From JAKAIY01 sp963809385 (GTDB lineage: Bacteria > Chloroflexota > Ktedonobacteria > Ktedonobacterales > JADMIN01), in contig CAWEJL010000017.1 of the NCBI GenBank assembly GCA_963809385.1, forward strand, positions 372,001-436,000: DNA of 64,000 nt, written 5' to 3'. Position 1 is the stretch's first letter. Each line of letters begins with the position of its first letter. This document shows, in pieces, positions 37,919 to 46,952 of the stretch. The position numbers and the translations under genes are program-made. Below the pieces are notes generated by a model, which saw only the letters and a list, made by a program, of their open reading frames with translations, ran no database searches and was not told the DNA's origin.

Positions 37919-40918
37919 ATGCGTCTGGAAGAGGCGAACCAGCAGACTCAACCTCGCGCAGCAGCCGTCAGGGCCAGGGGATCGGGAGGCCAGGGGCCAG
38001 GAAGCCCCTGGCGCGGGAATCGAGCGAGCATGTTCTCCTCAGTACGGCTCGCCATCGCACGTCTGTCACATGGGCGCGCGCTCCTGGCGGCAGTCGGAGT
38101 AGGTATGCTGGTCGCCGTGACGCTCATCTGCACAGTGCCACTCTTCAACGCCCTCATCATAGACACGCAGCTTCAGCAAGCGATCAATACTGGCGACCCC
38201 GCCGATCGCAATGTGCAAGTCTATACCAATAGCTATGTCTCCGAATCAGCCCGCCATGACGCGCAATCGCGCGTGCCGCAGCTCGCGCAACAGTATCTCA
38301 GTGGATTCACCAGCGCCACACCCACCGCGTTCGCCGTCAGCGACGTGCTGATCCTGCGCAGCGCGGGCTCGAATACGTTCGATCCCGTAAAGGCGCCCGA
38401 GGTGACGCTGCAAGAGTGGGACTATAGCCGTATCCAGCCCTATATGAAATTCCTGGCGGGCGGGCCGCCACAAAGCAGCTCCGGCTCGACAATCCAGGTA
38501 ATCGTAACCTCTGAATTCGCGGGAGACGACAATCTCAAGATCGGCTCGCGCATCGCGCTATGGCAGTTCGGCGCGCACCAGAACCAGGTATTTGGCACGG
38601 TCGTTGGTGTGTGGGAACCAAAGAACGCCGCCGACCCCTTCTGGAACGATATGAACTTCACCGCTGGTGGCTCGCAGTCGGCGCCTAAGATTTACCCAGT
38701 TCTTGTCACCCAGAGCGACTTCTATCGCGTACTGGATCCGTTCCCACAGCTTGGATTGACCCAAAGCTGGATCTACTACACGACACCCGCCTCGATCAAC
38801 AGCGACAACATGAGCGGATTCCAGAGCGACCTTACGCAATTCCGCTCACAGCTCAGTGGTGACCTCCAGGCTTCACCAGAGATATCGGGCGTCGGCGTCA
38901 TAAGCCAGCTCGATAAGATCATCAGCGGCCTCCAGGGGCAACAGAGCCTGCTGGCGCTGCCGCTCTATGTAGTAGTCAGCCAGGTCGTCGGGCTGGCGCT
39001 GCTGTTCGTCTTCGCGATGGCCGGCCTGCTGATCGAAGGGCAAAGCCAGGAGATAGCGACACTCAAAAGCCGGGGAGCCAGCGGGACACAACTCCTGGGC
39101 GTCTTCATCACGCAAGGGGTGATCCTCGGAGCCATCTCCGCAGTGCTGGGAGCGTTGCTGGCCGCCGCGCTGGCGATTGCCCTCGTCAAGGCGTTTATCC
39201 CAGCCAGCACGCTGGGCTCGCTACTCGTCAACCCAACGTATCTTGCCAGGCTCGCCTCGCCTTCAACGGTCGTAGCGCCCGCGCTGATTGGCGCGCTCCT
39301 CGGCCTCGCCGCGATCATCTTCTCCGCCCTCCAGATGGCGCGACTGGATGTACTGGCGTTTCGGCGCGAGCAGGGACGCCAAACGCGCCAGCCATTCTGG
39401 GCGCGGTACTACCTCGACCTCGTACTCGTCGCCCTGTGCGCGATCGGCTATCTGGAACTGGGCCAGTTCGGCGGCGCGAGTGTCCGCGCGCAATTACCCG
39501 GCGGCTCCTCCAGCCCACTGCTCTTACTGACCCCCGCGCTGCTGCTGCTGGGCGGCTCGTTACTCATCCTGCGCATCGCCCCGCTCGCGGCCTCGCTGGG
39601 TGAGCGGCTGGCGTCGCGTGGGCGCGGACTCAGCGCCATGCTGGCCTTCGCTCAGGTCGAGCGCACACCTGCGAAATATCTGCGCATGACCCTGCTGCTG
39701 ACGCTCGCCGTTGGCCTGGGCATCTTCGCCATCTCGTTCAACGCCTCGCTGCAGCGTAACGTGTACGACACCGCCTCATACACTACTGGCGCGAATCTGC
39801 GCATGACCCAGAACTTCCCCGAGCCGCAGGTCATCGCCTCACGCATCAAAGCCGCCTACCTCAGCCAGCCGGGCGTCAAGACCGTCGCTCCAGTCTATCG
39901 CACAGTGGCCAGCACTACGCCCGATCAGGGCTCAGAATCGCTGGCGCTGCTCGCGATTGACCCCACCACCTTCTCGCAAGTGGTGGGCGCGACCTCATGG
40001 CGCTCCGATTACGCGGATCAGCCTTTCAGCGCGCTCATGTCTGGGATGGGGACGAATTCGACAGCGACATCCGGTGTCGGGACGCCAATCTGGGCGCTCG
40101 TCAGCCAGAGCTTCGCGGACCAGTACGCGCTGAAAGTGGGCGATCACTTCTCGCTGACGCTCAATGAGAGCTTCTTCGGCTCGACCAGCTTTACGGTCGG
40201 GGCAATCGTGCGCGACTTCCCGACACTCTACCCCAACGAGTATCCGGCGGGTTTCGCGATCATCAACTTCGCGGATTTCGCCCGCGCAGTCACCGCCGGA
40301 AATCCAGCGCCGGCGCAGCCGCTCGGCCCCAACGAGTTCTGGCTGCGCACCGATGGCTCGGCAGCGCATGAGGCCGCGCTGAAACACTACATCACCCAAC
40401 AAAGCTCCTTGCTAGATAACAAGAGCGTCGCGAGCTTACGCGACACGCTGGCGGTCGCCAATGCGAATCCCGTTAGCTCAGGTATGCGCGGCCTGCTTCT
40501 GATTGGCGCGATCATGGCGGCGGCGCTGGCGATTCTGGGCACATTGGTGCAATCGGGGTTGGCGGCGCGCCAGCGGGCCACCCAATTCGCGGTCTTGCGG
40601 ACGCTAGGTGTGGGCAACAGCCAGTTGATCAGGACGTTGTTGAGCGAGCAGACGGTCGTCTACGGATTCGGTTTGGTAGGTGGAACGGCGCTGGGCGCGC
40701 TGCTTGTAACAGCCACCTTGCCTTTCTTGCAATTCAGCGACCGGCCAGTGGATCCGAGCCTGCTCGGAACGCCGCCCTACGTTCTCATCACCAATCCGGG
40801 CAACTTGGCGCTCTTCTATGGCTCGCTGCTGATCGCGTTCGTTGTCGCGCTGCTCATCGCGGCGCGCTATGCGGCGACGGTGGGCCTGGGCAAGGCGCTT
40901 CGCCTGGGTGAAGACTAA
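37919..40918 (+). CDS. Large FtsX/MacB-type ABC transporter permease
   Basis: The ATG at 37919 has AGGAGGA at a good distance and gives 999 residues. After a 35-residue charged start, the first transmembrane helix (LLAAVGVGMLVAVTLICTVPLF) leads to an exported domain of about 270 residues. A first FtsX core of four helices follows (around LYVVVSQVVGLALLFVFAMAG to residue 500), then a further helix pair, a second exported domain of about 230 residues and a second FtsX core with LLLIGAIMAAALAILGTLVQS near the end. This duplicated layout is that of long permeases that couple cytoplasmic ATP hydrolysis to work on lipids, lipoproteins or peptides outside. The ATPase gene follows after 45 bases. The substrate is unknown. 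Confidence 0.82.
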   Translation: MRLEEANQQTQPRAAAVRARGSGGQGPGSPWRGNRASMFSSVRLAIARLSHGRALLAAVGVGMLVAVTLICTVPLFNALIIDTQLQQAINTGDPADRNVQVYTNSYVSESARHDAQSRVPQLAQQYLSGFTSATPTAFAVSDVLILRSAGSNTFDPVKAPEVTLQEWDYSRIQPYMKFLAGGPPQSSSGSTIQVIVTSEFAGDDNLKIGSRIALWQFGAHQNQVFGTVVGVWEPKNAADPFWNDMNFTAGGSQSAPKIYPVLVTQSDFYRVLDPFPQLGLTQSWIYYTTPASINSDNMSGFQSDLTQFRSQLSGDLQASPEISGVGVISQLDKIISGLQGQQSLLALPLYVVVSQVVGLALLFVFAMAGLLIEGQSQEIATLKSRGASGTQLLGVFITQGVILGAISAVLGALLAAALAIALVKAFIPASTLGSLLVNPTYLARLASPSTVVAPALIGALLGLAAIIFSALQMARLDVLAFRREQGRQTRQPFWARYYLDLVLVALCAIGYLELGQFGGASVRAQLPGGSSSPLLLLTPALLLLGGSLLILRIAPLAASLGERLASRGRGLSAMLAFAQVERTPAKYLRMTLLLTLAVGLGIFAISFNASLQRNVYDTASYTTGANLRMTQNFPEPQVIASRIKAAYLSQPGVKTVAPVYRTVASTTPDQGSESLALLAIDPTTFSQVVGATSWRSDYADQPFSALMSGMGTNSTATSGVGTPIWALVSQSFADQYALKVGDHFSLTLNESFFGSTSFTVGAIVRDFPTLYPNEYPAGFAIINFADFARAVTAGNPAPAQPLGPNEFWLRTDGSAAHEAALKHYITQQSSLLDNKSVASLRDTLAVANANPVSSGMRGLLLIGAIMAAALAILGTLVQSGLAARQRATQFAVLRTLGVGNSQLIRTLLSEQTVVYGFGLVGGTALGALLVTATLPFLQFSDRPVDPSLLGTPPYVLITNPGNLALFYGSLLIAFVVALLIAARYAATVGLGKALRLGED

Positions 40919-40963
40919 GCAAGCGACTGGGTTCTGACAGACCTGAGAGAGGACGGCGACAGC

Positions 40964-41839
40964 GTGGCGGAAACACTCGTCGAGAGCCACAATCTGGTAA
41001 AAATCTATAAGGCGAACGACCTCGAGGTCGTGGCGCTCCAGGGACTCGATTTGCGCGTGCCGCGTGGGGAGATGCTGGCGCTTGTCGGGCCATCGGGCGC
41101 TGGCAAGAGCACGCTGCTCAACATCCTGGGCGGACTGGACGAACCGAGCGCGGGCCGCTGCGAGGTAGCGGGAGTAGACCTCACCCGGCTGACACGGCGC
41201 GAGCGGCTGCTCTACCGGCGGCGGATCGTCGGCCATGTCTGGCAGCAAACGAGCCGTAATCTGCTGAATGACCTCACACTACTCGACAATGTGATTACCC
41301 CGATGATGCTGGCGGGCTATCCTGCCAGGCGACGGCGCGACCGGGCGGCGGAGTTGCTCAGGCTCGTTGGGTTAGGCGACCGCTTGGACCACAAGCCCGA
41401 GCGGCTCTCCGGTGGCGAGCAACAGAGAGGCGCGCTCGCCGTGGCGCTGGCGAACGAGCCACCGCTGCTGCTGGCGGACGAGCCCACAGGCGAACTCGAC
41501 ACGATCACCGCGACCGACGTGCTCAAACTGTTGCGACGGCTGAACGCCGAGCTCGGGCTCACAACGATTGTGGTGACGCATGATGCCCACGTCGCCGAGG
41601 CGATGGATCGCTCGGTCGCCATCCGCGACGGTCGCACGAGCACCGAGGTGCGCCACGCCGAGACGGACGAGGAGACGGTCATCATTGACGGAGTGGGACG
41701 GCTTCAGATTCCGCGCGCCGCGCTGGAAGCGATCCCATTCGGTGGGCGGGCGCGCGTGCATGTGGCCGGAGACCATGTGGAGCTCTGGCCAGCGGGCGTA
41801 CTGACGGAATCGCGACAAGGGACAGCCCGGCGAAACTGA
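40964..41839 (+). CDS. ABC transporter ATP-binding protein (LolD/MacB-type)
   Basis: The GTG at 40964 lies 45 bases after the permease stop, behind GAGAGAGGA. Motifs are complete: Walker A GPSGAGKST, the Q-loop with VGHVWQQTS, signature LSGGEQQRGALA, Walker B LLLADEPTGELD and the H-loop VVTHD. The segment NLVKIYKANDLEVVALQGLDL is typical of the LolD/MacB group, which pairs with FtsX-like permeases. A C-terminal extension of about 55 residues (from TSTEVRHAETDEE) is longer than usual and ends basic. It forms the ATPase of the preceding permease. Confidence 0.9.
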   Translation: MAETLVESHNLVKIYKANDLEVVALQGLDLRVPRGEMLALVGPSGAGKSTLLNILGGLDEPSAGRCEVAGVDLTRLTRRERLLYRRRIVGHVWQQTSRNLLNDLTLLDNVITPMMLAGYPARRRRDRAAELLRLVGLGDRLDHKPERLSGGEQQRGALAVALANEPPLLLADEPTGELDTITATDVLKLLRRLNAELGLTTIVVTHDAHVAEAMDRSVAIRDGRTSTEVRHAETDEETVIIDGVGRLQIPRAALEAIPFGGRARVHVAGDHVELWPAGVLTESRQGTARRN

Positions 41840-42077
41840 GTAGGGGCGGATTGTCCTCAGGATTGTCTCAGGCGGCGCAGGTGGCGCACGGGCGGCTACA
41901 TAGTTGACGGCCCGGCGCCACCTGTGGCATTGTCCCTATCGTCGGGTTGATACCGCCGCCAGCGTGGACGCAGACAAACGCACGCGATCTGGCGGCGCTG
42001 TCTGGCGCGCTCTTCGCGTTGCGTCCGATTCATACTGGCCCTCCACAGCGGAAGTCCCGAAAGTAAGGCGCTCACTC

Positions 42078-42863
42078 ATGCGAATCCGGCTCACTGCTCC
42101 CGTCATTCTGCTCGCGCTCTGCTCGACCCTTGTGGTAACACTCTCCGGTTGCGGCGTCCTCAATCAAATCGGCGGTTCCAACACAAACTACTTTCCGCCC
42201 AACATGACGCGCGCTACGCCCGTAGCGAAGACGTTCCAGAACTGCCCGCCACAAGGTCAAGGCGGCGATCCGGCGCTGAACACGCTGCTCAACCGCACCG
42301 ACGACTCGCCACCCAATGGCTACCGGCAAACCGACATCTCTACAGTCCTCACGATTCCGACGACACCACAGGCCGAGAACAAGCCGCGCAGCGCCTGGTC
42401 CAAAGATGAGGCGAGCCGTATCGGACTCTATGAAGGGGCGGCCGTGCGCACGACAGGCTGGGTGGTCGCGACGCGCAACCTGGGACCGGACGCGGCGAAT
42501 TGCGGCTCCGAGGTGAACCGCGACTGGGCGCTCTGGATCAGCACAGGCGCTGGCGACGCGGTCAATACCGCGCTAGTCGTGCTTGTTACCCCGCCAGTGA
42601 AGGCCTCGCGCCTGGGATGGACGGACTTCACCATGCGCCGCATCGTCGGGCAAATCGTGCGCGTCTCAGGCTACATGGTCTATTATCAGGAGCCATCGCC
42701 GCTGGTGGGAGCCAATCGCGCCACCACCTGGGCTATCGCGCCAGTCATGCACCTGGAAACCTACTACCAAGGGAAGTGGATCAACCTCGACCTGTTTCCA
42801 TTCGGCACGCGCGCATCTGGCACGCCACAGACCGGCACGCCGCAGCCCGGATCGAATTCATAA
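42078..42863 (+). CDS. Hypothetical lipoprotein
   Basis: The ATG at 42078 begins a signal sequence with hydrophobic core APVILLALCSTLVVTL and lipobox LSGC, so Cys-25 or so should be lipidated and the protein anchored to the outer face of the membrane. The mature part of about 235 residues has few recognisable motifs; the middle contains VRTTGWVVATRNLGPDAANC and WTDFTMRRIVGQIVRVSGYMVY, a pattern like an OB-type beta barrel. The end is Thr/Gly/Pro-rich. It lies 238 bases after the ABC ATPase, perhaps in the same unit. No function is claimed. Confidence 0.65.
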   Translation: MRIRLTAPVILLALCSTLVVTLSGCGVLNQIGGSNTNYFPPNMTRATPVAKTFQNCPPQGQGGDPALNTLLNRTDDSPPNGYRQTDISTVLTIPTTPQAENKPRSAWSKDEASRIGLYEGAAVRTTGWVVATRNLGPDAANCGSEVNRDWALWISTGAGDAVNTALVVLVTPPVKASRLGWTDFTMRRIVGQIVRVSGYMVYYQEPSPLVGANRATTWAIAPVMHLETYYQGKWINLDLFPFGTRASGTPQTGTPQPGSNS

Positions 42864-42887
42864 TCCCCGTCCAGTCAAGGCCCCGCA

Positions 42888-43838
42888 CTAACAAAGCCAG
42901 TCGCCGGTATCCTGGCGCTTGCGCTTGCGGGGCTTGGCAGGCGGCGGCGAGGTGAGAAACGTCGAGGGGTTCGGCGTGCGAACTTTCTCCGTCACTGCTT
43001 TGCCCTCATCGTCAAACCCATCAAACTCATCAAACCCGTCCAGATCATCAAGGTCGTCTTCCCACGTCGAGAGTGCGGCGCGCGCCTCATCGGTCAAATC
43101 TTCTTTGGCAGAGCGCGCATCGGACGGGCGGTGGATTGTAGCAGGACGGGCGGTAGGGCTAGGTTGCGGAGGGGCGGCGGGTCGCCAAGAACGCGGCGCC
43201 GCCGGGGACGACGCCCCCGGAAGGCCGAGCCCCTCCCATTCACTCGCCTCGCGCGCAGGCGCGGAGACTGGCGAGCCGGTAGCGTAGAGTTGTGGGCCGA
43301 GTGTGCTGGATCGCTGGCCGGCTGTCGTCGCGCCCCGCAAATCCACCCGCTGGAGCGCCTGCGCGGCGAGCCGGGCCTGCGCTACCACACGCACTGCGCG
43401 TCCGCTCTTACTCCACCCAACGATTTGCGCGATCAGGGCGGCGCTCATCACACCGAGCGCAGTCGCTCCAATGATAATGACGAGATCCACCCACGCCCAG
43501 CCGAGCCCGCCAAGCGGCAGGATCAGCGGCGCGAGATCCACCCCTGCCACATGGGAGCGGGCCGCCAGCTCAGGCAGCGAGCGCGGCCCCTGCCCCAGGA
43601 GATACAGCAGCGAGCTCAGCCCGCCAACGCCACAGGCTATGGCGCCCGCACGGGCGCCCGCTTCAAGCTGGCGTCCGTACCAATCGCGCTCCAGCCACTT
43701 CGCGACGCTCAAGCCGACCAGCGCGCCTGTCAGGATAATGCCCAACGCGACACCCAGCGCGGCCACAAGCTGAACGCCATAGAGCGCGAGCGCGGCGATG
43801 ACGCTCAACGTCACCCCTGTCCGCGTAATGGTTCGCAT
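42888..43838 (-). CDS. Hypothetical membrane protein with acidic disordered tail
   Basis: Starting at the ATG at 43838, the product has N-terminal helices at about residues 8-45 (TLSVIAALALYGVQLVAALG, GIILTGALVGLSV), then two further hydrophobic segments near 65-85 and 110-140 (VDLVIIIGATALGVMSAALI). The C-terminal 170 residues are predicted disordered: Pro/Ala/Ser-rich, then a striking Asp-rich stretch (DDLDDLDGFDEFDGFDDEG) and a basic end with KPRKRKRQ. The family is not recognised. Its stop is 25 bases from that of the convergent lipoprotein gene. Confidence 0.6.
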   Translation of the reverse strand: MRTITRTGVTLSVIAALALYGVQLVAALGVALGIILTGALVGLSVAKWLERDWYGRQLEAGARAGAIACGVGGLSSLLYLLGQGPRSLPELAARSHVAGVDLAPLILPLGGLGWAWVDLVIIIGATALGVMSAALIAQIVGWSKSGRAVRVVAQARLAAQALQRVDLRGATTAGQRSSTLGPQLYATGSPVSAPAREASEWEGLGLPGASSPAAPRSWRPAAPPQPSPTARPATIHRPSDARSAKEDLTDEARAALSTWEDDLDDLDGFDEFDGFDDEGKAVTEKVRTPNPSTFLTSPPPAKPRKRKRQDTGDWLC

Positions 43839-43900
43839 ACGTCCACCCCACAAAGCCAACGCTGGCGCGTCTGGCGCCCGCTCTCAGGCCGTTTCATCGC

Positions 43901-45052
43901 TCAGGAACGCAGCAAGCTCTTCGCAATCAGCGATCGCTGCACTTCGCTGGTCCCCTCGCCGATCTCATGGACCTTGACATTACGCCAGAACCGCGAGACG
44001 GGATACTCATCCATAAAGCCGTAACCGCCATGAATCTGCACCGCCTGATCGGCGCAGCGCTTGGCGGTCTCGGATGAGTAGAGCTTCGCCATCGAGGCCT
44101 CACGCCCATACGGCAAATCCCGCATGTGTAGCCAGGCAGCCTTGTAATACATTAAACGCGATAGTTCGATCTCCATAGCCATATCGGCTAGCTTGAACTG
44201 AATCGCCTGGAAGGCGGAGATGGGGCGGCCAAACTGCTTGCGCTCGCTTGCGTACTTCAGGGACTCATCCAGGCAGGCCTGCGCAAGGCCGACATTGAGC
44301 GCCGCAATCGCCACGCGCCCCGCGTCGAGGATCATCATGAACTGGCGGAAGCCGTCGCCCTGCTCACCGAGCTGCTGCTCGTTGGGAACCAGACAATCCT
44401 GGAACGACAGCGGGCGCGTATCGGAGGCGCGCCAGCCCATCTTGTGATAGGCGGCGCCAATCTCATAGCCCGGCGTCCCGCGCGGCACGATGAAATTGGT
44501 GATCTGCTTGTGGCCATCGGGCAGCCGCCCAGTCACAGCGGTGATCGTCACGCCCGCGCTCATCTCCGTGCCCGCGTTGGTGATAAACGCCTTGGAGCCG
44601 TTGATGCGCCACTGATCACCCTCACGCTCGGCATGGGTCTCCGTGCCGCCGGAGTCAGACCCAGCATTCGGCTCGGTCAGACCGAACGACCACAGCTTCT
44701 CGCCACGCGCCAGCGGGATGAGATATTCGCGCTTCTGCTCATCGGAGCCAAAAAGGTGAAATGGCGTCGCTCCCAGGGAGGTATGAGCCTCCATCGTGAT
44801 GCCAACGGAGGCGTCGCCACGCCCAATCTCTTCAATCGCAAGGCAATATGAGAGGAAGTCCGCGCCCGCGCCGCCCTCATCTTCAGGGAAGGGCAGCCCC
44901 AGCAGCCCCAGGCTGCCCATTTTGCGCACAATTTCGTAGGGAAACGCGGATGTGCGATCCATCTCCTCAGCGCGCGGCTTGATCTCTTCCTCGGCGAATT
45001 CGCGGCACATATTGCGGATCATCGTCTGCTCGTCGTTGAGCGTGAAGTCCAT
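43901..45052 (-). CDS. Acyl-CoA dehydrogenase
   Basis: An FAD enzyme that makes the first alpha-beta double bond in acyl-CoA beta-oxidation or branched-chain amino-acid breakdown. The N-terminal helical part is present (LNDEQTMIRNMCREFAEEEI), then FGLTEPNAGSDSGG (flavin and substrate loop), the middle beta domain with KAFITNAGTEM, and the C-terminal VQIHGGYGFMDEYPVSRFWRNVK and EGTSEVQR, where the Glu acts as catalytic base in the short/medium-chain group. The length of 383 is normal. GGGAG lies upstream of the ATG at 45052. Chain-length preference is not determined. It stands alone. Confidence 0.9.
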   Translation of the reverse strand: MDFTLNDEQTMIRNMCREFAEEEIKPRAEEMDRTSAFPYEIVRKMGSLGLLGLPFPEDEGGAGADFLSYCLAIEEIGRGDASVGITMEAHTSLGATPFHLFGSDEQKREYLIPLARGEKLWSFGLTEPNAGSDSGGTETHAEREGDQWRINGSKAFITNAGTEMSAGVTITAVTGRLPDGHKQITNFIVPRGTPGYEIGAAYHKMGWRASDTRPLSFQDCLVPNEQQLGEQGDGFRQFMMILDAGRVAIAALNVGLAQACLDESLKYASERKQFGRPISAFQAIQFKLADMAMEIELSRLMYYKAAWLHMRDLPYGREASMAKLYSSETAKRCADQAVQIHGGYGFMDEYPVSRFWRNVKVHEIGEGTSEVQRSLIAKSLLRS

Positions 45053-45300
45053 GTTGGTCTGTCTCCCACAGGTCGGTGGACAACCTTGACTGAGCGCGCG
45101 TCCACATCAACCGTCCGTCGATTCACGGCCTGACCACTCCATCGAGCCCAGCCCGTCGCGGCGCTATGCCGCCGCCAACGCCGGATTATAGCACGCACGA
45201 GCGCGAAAGACTGGAAACGCCCCATAAACCACGATTGCCCAGCCGCCCGCGGCGTAGGTACTACTTCGCACCAGCGACTAGTGAGAATATGGGACACTGA

Positions 45301-46683
45301 GTGTGGGAATCAGGGCGCGCCCTGTGGCAGGCCTGGACCGACATCCTGCGCAATCGCGTCAGCGCCGTCATCTCACGCCAGAATCAAAGCGAGGCCCAGA
45401 TGCCAGCAGGCTCATCGCGGCGAGCCAGCGGGGGACCAACCAGGACCCCGTGGCCGGGTCAGACTCCCCACGCGCTCATCGCCGACGCCGATACCGCGAC
45501 ACTACGAACGCTCGGGGCGCTCTTACGACGCGAGGGCCTTCAGGTGGCGCTGGCTCCTGATGGCGAAACGGCTACTCGTCTGCTCACTGAACGCCCTTTC
45601 GACCTCATCCTCGCCGATACGCAACTTGCCGCGGGCGAGGCGACCGCGCTCGCGGAAGCCGCACGGCTGGCGCCAGATGCGACACGCATCGCGCTGGCCA
45701 CCTACGAGGCGCTCGATTCGGCGCTCCTGGCCTTGCGCGCTGGCGCATACAACTACCTCATGAAGCCCGTGGACGCCGAGGAGCTAAGCCTGACCATGCG
45801 CGGCGCGCTAGAGCGGCGCCAGCTCCAACGCGAGCTGGCCCAGCGCGTTGCCGAACTGGAAGCCGCGCATGCCGAGCTAACGCAGGTCAATCAGACACTA
45901 CGGCGACAGGTCGCCGGCGCCACAGCGGAGCTCCAGCGAAAAGTGGATGAGTTGGAAGAAGCCAACCAGCGCCTCCGCGACGCCCAGCAACAGCACCAGC
46001 GATTCATCCAGATGGTCGCGCATGAGATGCGCGGCCCGCTGAACCCAATCATCAACTACGCGCAAATTGCCAAGCGCCCCACGCTGGATGCGTCCAAGCG
46101 CGACGAATTCATGGATAGCATTGTCGAGAACGCGCAACGCCTGAACCGCCTGGTAGGCGACCTGCAAACGGCGACGCGCCTCAGTTCGGGCCAGTTCACC
46201 CTACGCGTCGAGCCGCGCGATGTCGCGCAACTGGCGACCGATCTGATCGCTGATTTCCGGGCGACGGTCAAGGAGCGCACGTTCGCGCTGGAATGCGTGG
46301 ATGCGCCCATCGTCATCACCGTGGATGGCGACCGCATCCAGCAGGCTGTGCGTAATCTGCTCGACAACGCGGTGAAATATTCCGCGCCCGATGGCGCCAT
46401 TGAGGCGCGGGTCTGGCGCGAGGGTGATGACGTGTTCATCAGTATCGGCGATTATGGCGCGGGCATTCCCGAGGATCAGATGCGACGCATCCTGGAGCCG
46501 TTCATCCGGCTGGAAGCGCATGCGAGCGATGTCTCTGGCAGCGGGCTGGGGCTGTTCATTACCCATGGGATCGCTGAGGCGCATGGCGGCGCATTAATGA
46601 TACGCAACCGGAAAGAGGCGCGGGCGCAAGGAGCGATTTTCACCCTGCGACTACCGGTAATTTCGGCTTCGCGGGTCCCGTAA
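45301..46683 (+). CDS. Histidine kinase with N-terminal receiver domain
   Basis: Residues about 55-175 form a receiver domain with the acidic pair ADAD near the start, phosphoacceptor Asp in FDLILADTQLA, and the switch Lys in NYLMKPVD. A long coiled coil follows (RELAQRVAELEAAHAELTQVN), then the HisKA domain with the phosphorylated His in QMVAHEMRGPLNPIINYAQ. The HATPase comes last (VRNLLDNAVKYSAPDG, GDYGAGIPEDQ, GSGLGLFI). The lack of a transmembrane part makes this a soluble hybrid-type kinase whose input is the receiver itself. The GTG at 45301 is the earliest start; an ATG at 45400 is possible. The next gene is a sigma-54-type response regulator, a probable partner. Confidence 0.86.
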   Translation: MWESGRALWQAWTDILRNRVSAVISRQNQSEAQMPAGSSRRASGGPTRTPWPGQTPHALIADADTATLRTLGALLRREGLQVALAPDGETATRLLTERPFDLILADTQLAAGEATALAEAARLAPDATRIALATYEALDSALLALRAGAYNYLMKPVDAEELSLTMRGALERRQLQRELAQRVAELEAAHAELTQVNQTLRRQVAGATAELQRKVDELEEANQRLRDAQQQHQRFIQMVAHEMRGPLNPIINYAQIAKRPTLDASKRDEFMDSIVENAQRLNRLVGDLQTATRLSSGQFTLRVEPRDVAQLATDLIADFRATVKERTFALECVDAPIVITVDGDRIQQAVRNLLDNAVKYSAPDGAIEARVWREGDDVFISIGDYGAGIPEDQMRRILEPFIRLEAHASDVSGSGLGLFITHGIAEAHGGALMIRNRKEARAQGAIFTLRLPVISASRVP

Positions 46684-46721
46684 TACACCATTCTGCCGAT
46701 GCGGCATCGTCCCTTCCTCGC

Positions 46722-46752
46722 TTGCGAAGCGGGGAATAAAGGGATATATAAT
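46722..46752 (+). promoter_or_regulatory. Possible promoter of the response regulator gene
   Basis: TTGCGA (46722-46727) lies 17 bases before TATATA (46745-46750), which overlaps TATAAT (46747-46752). It would give a leader of about 200 bases before the ATG at 46953. Confidence 0.55.
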
Positions 46753-46952
46753 CACCTTGTCTGTTGATGCGAAGAGAAGTAAACGAGAGGCGTCAACGTG
46801 ACGCTGCTCAGGGCGCCTGGCTAAGGAAATGGCAACCGCTCTGGCGGCAGCGCAACAACTGCGCTCAATGGGGAAAACCGTGTTCACGTTGGGCGCGCAA
46901 ACACAGAGTGCGGGGTCAGGGAGAATACCCCCGCATCAGGGAGGGTCACGTG

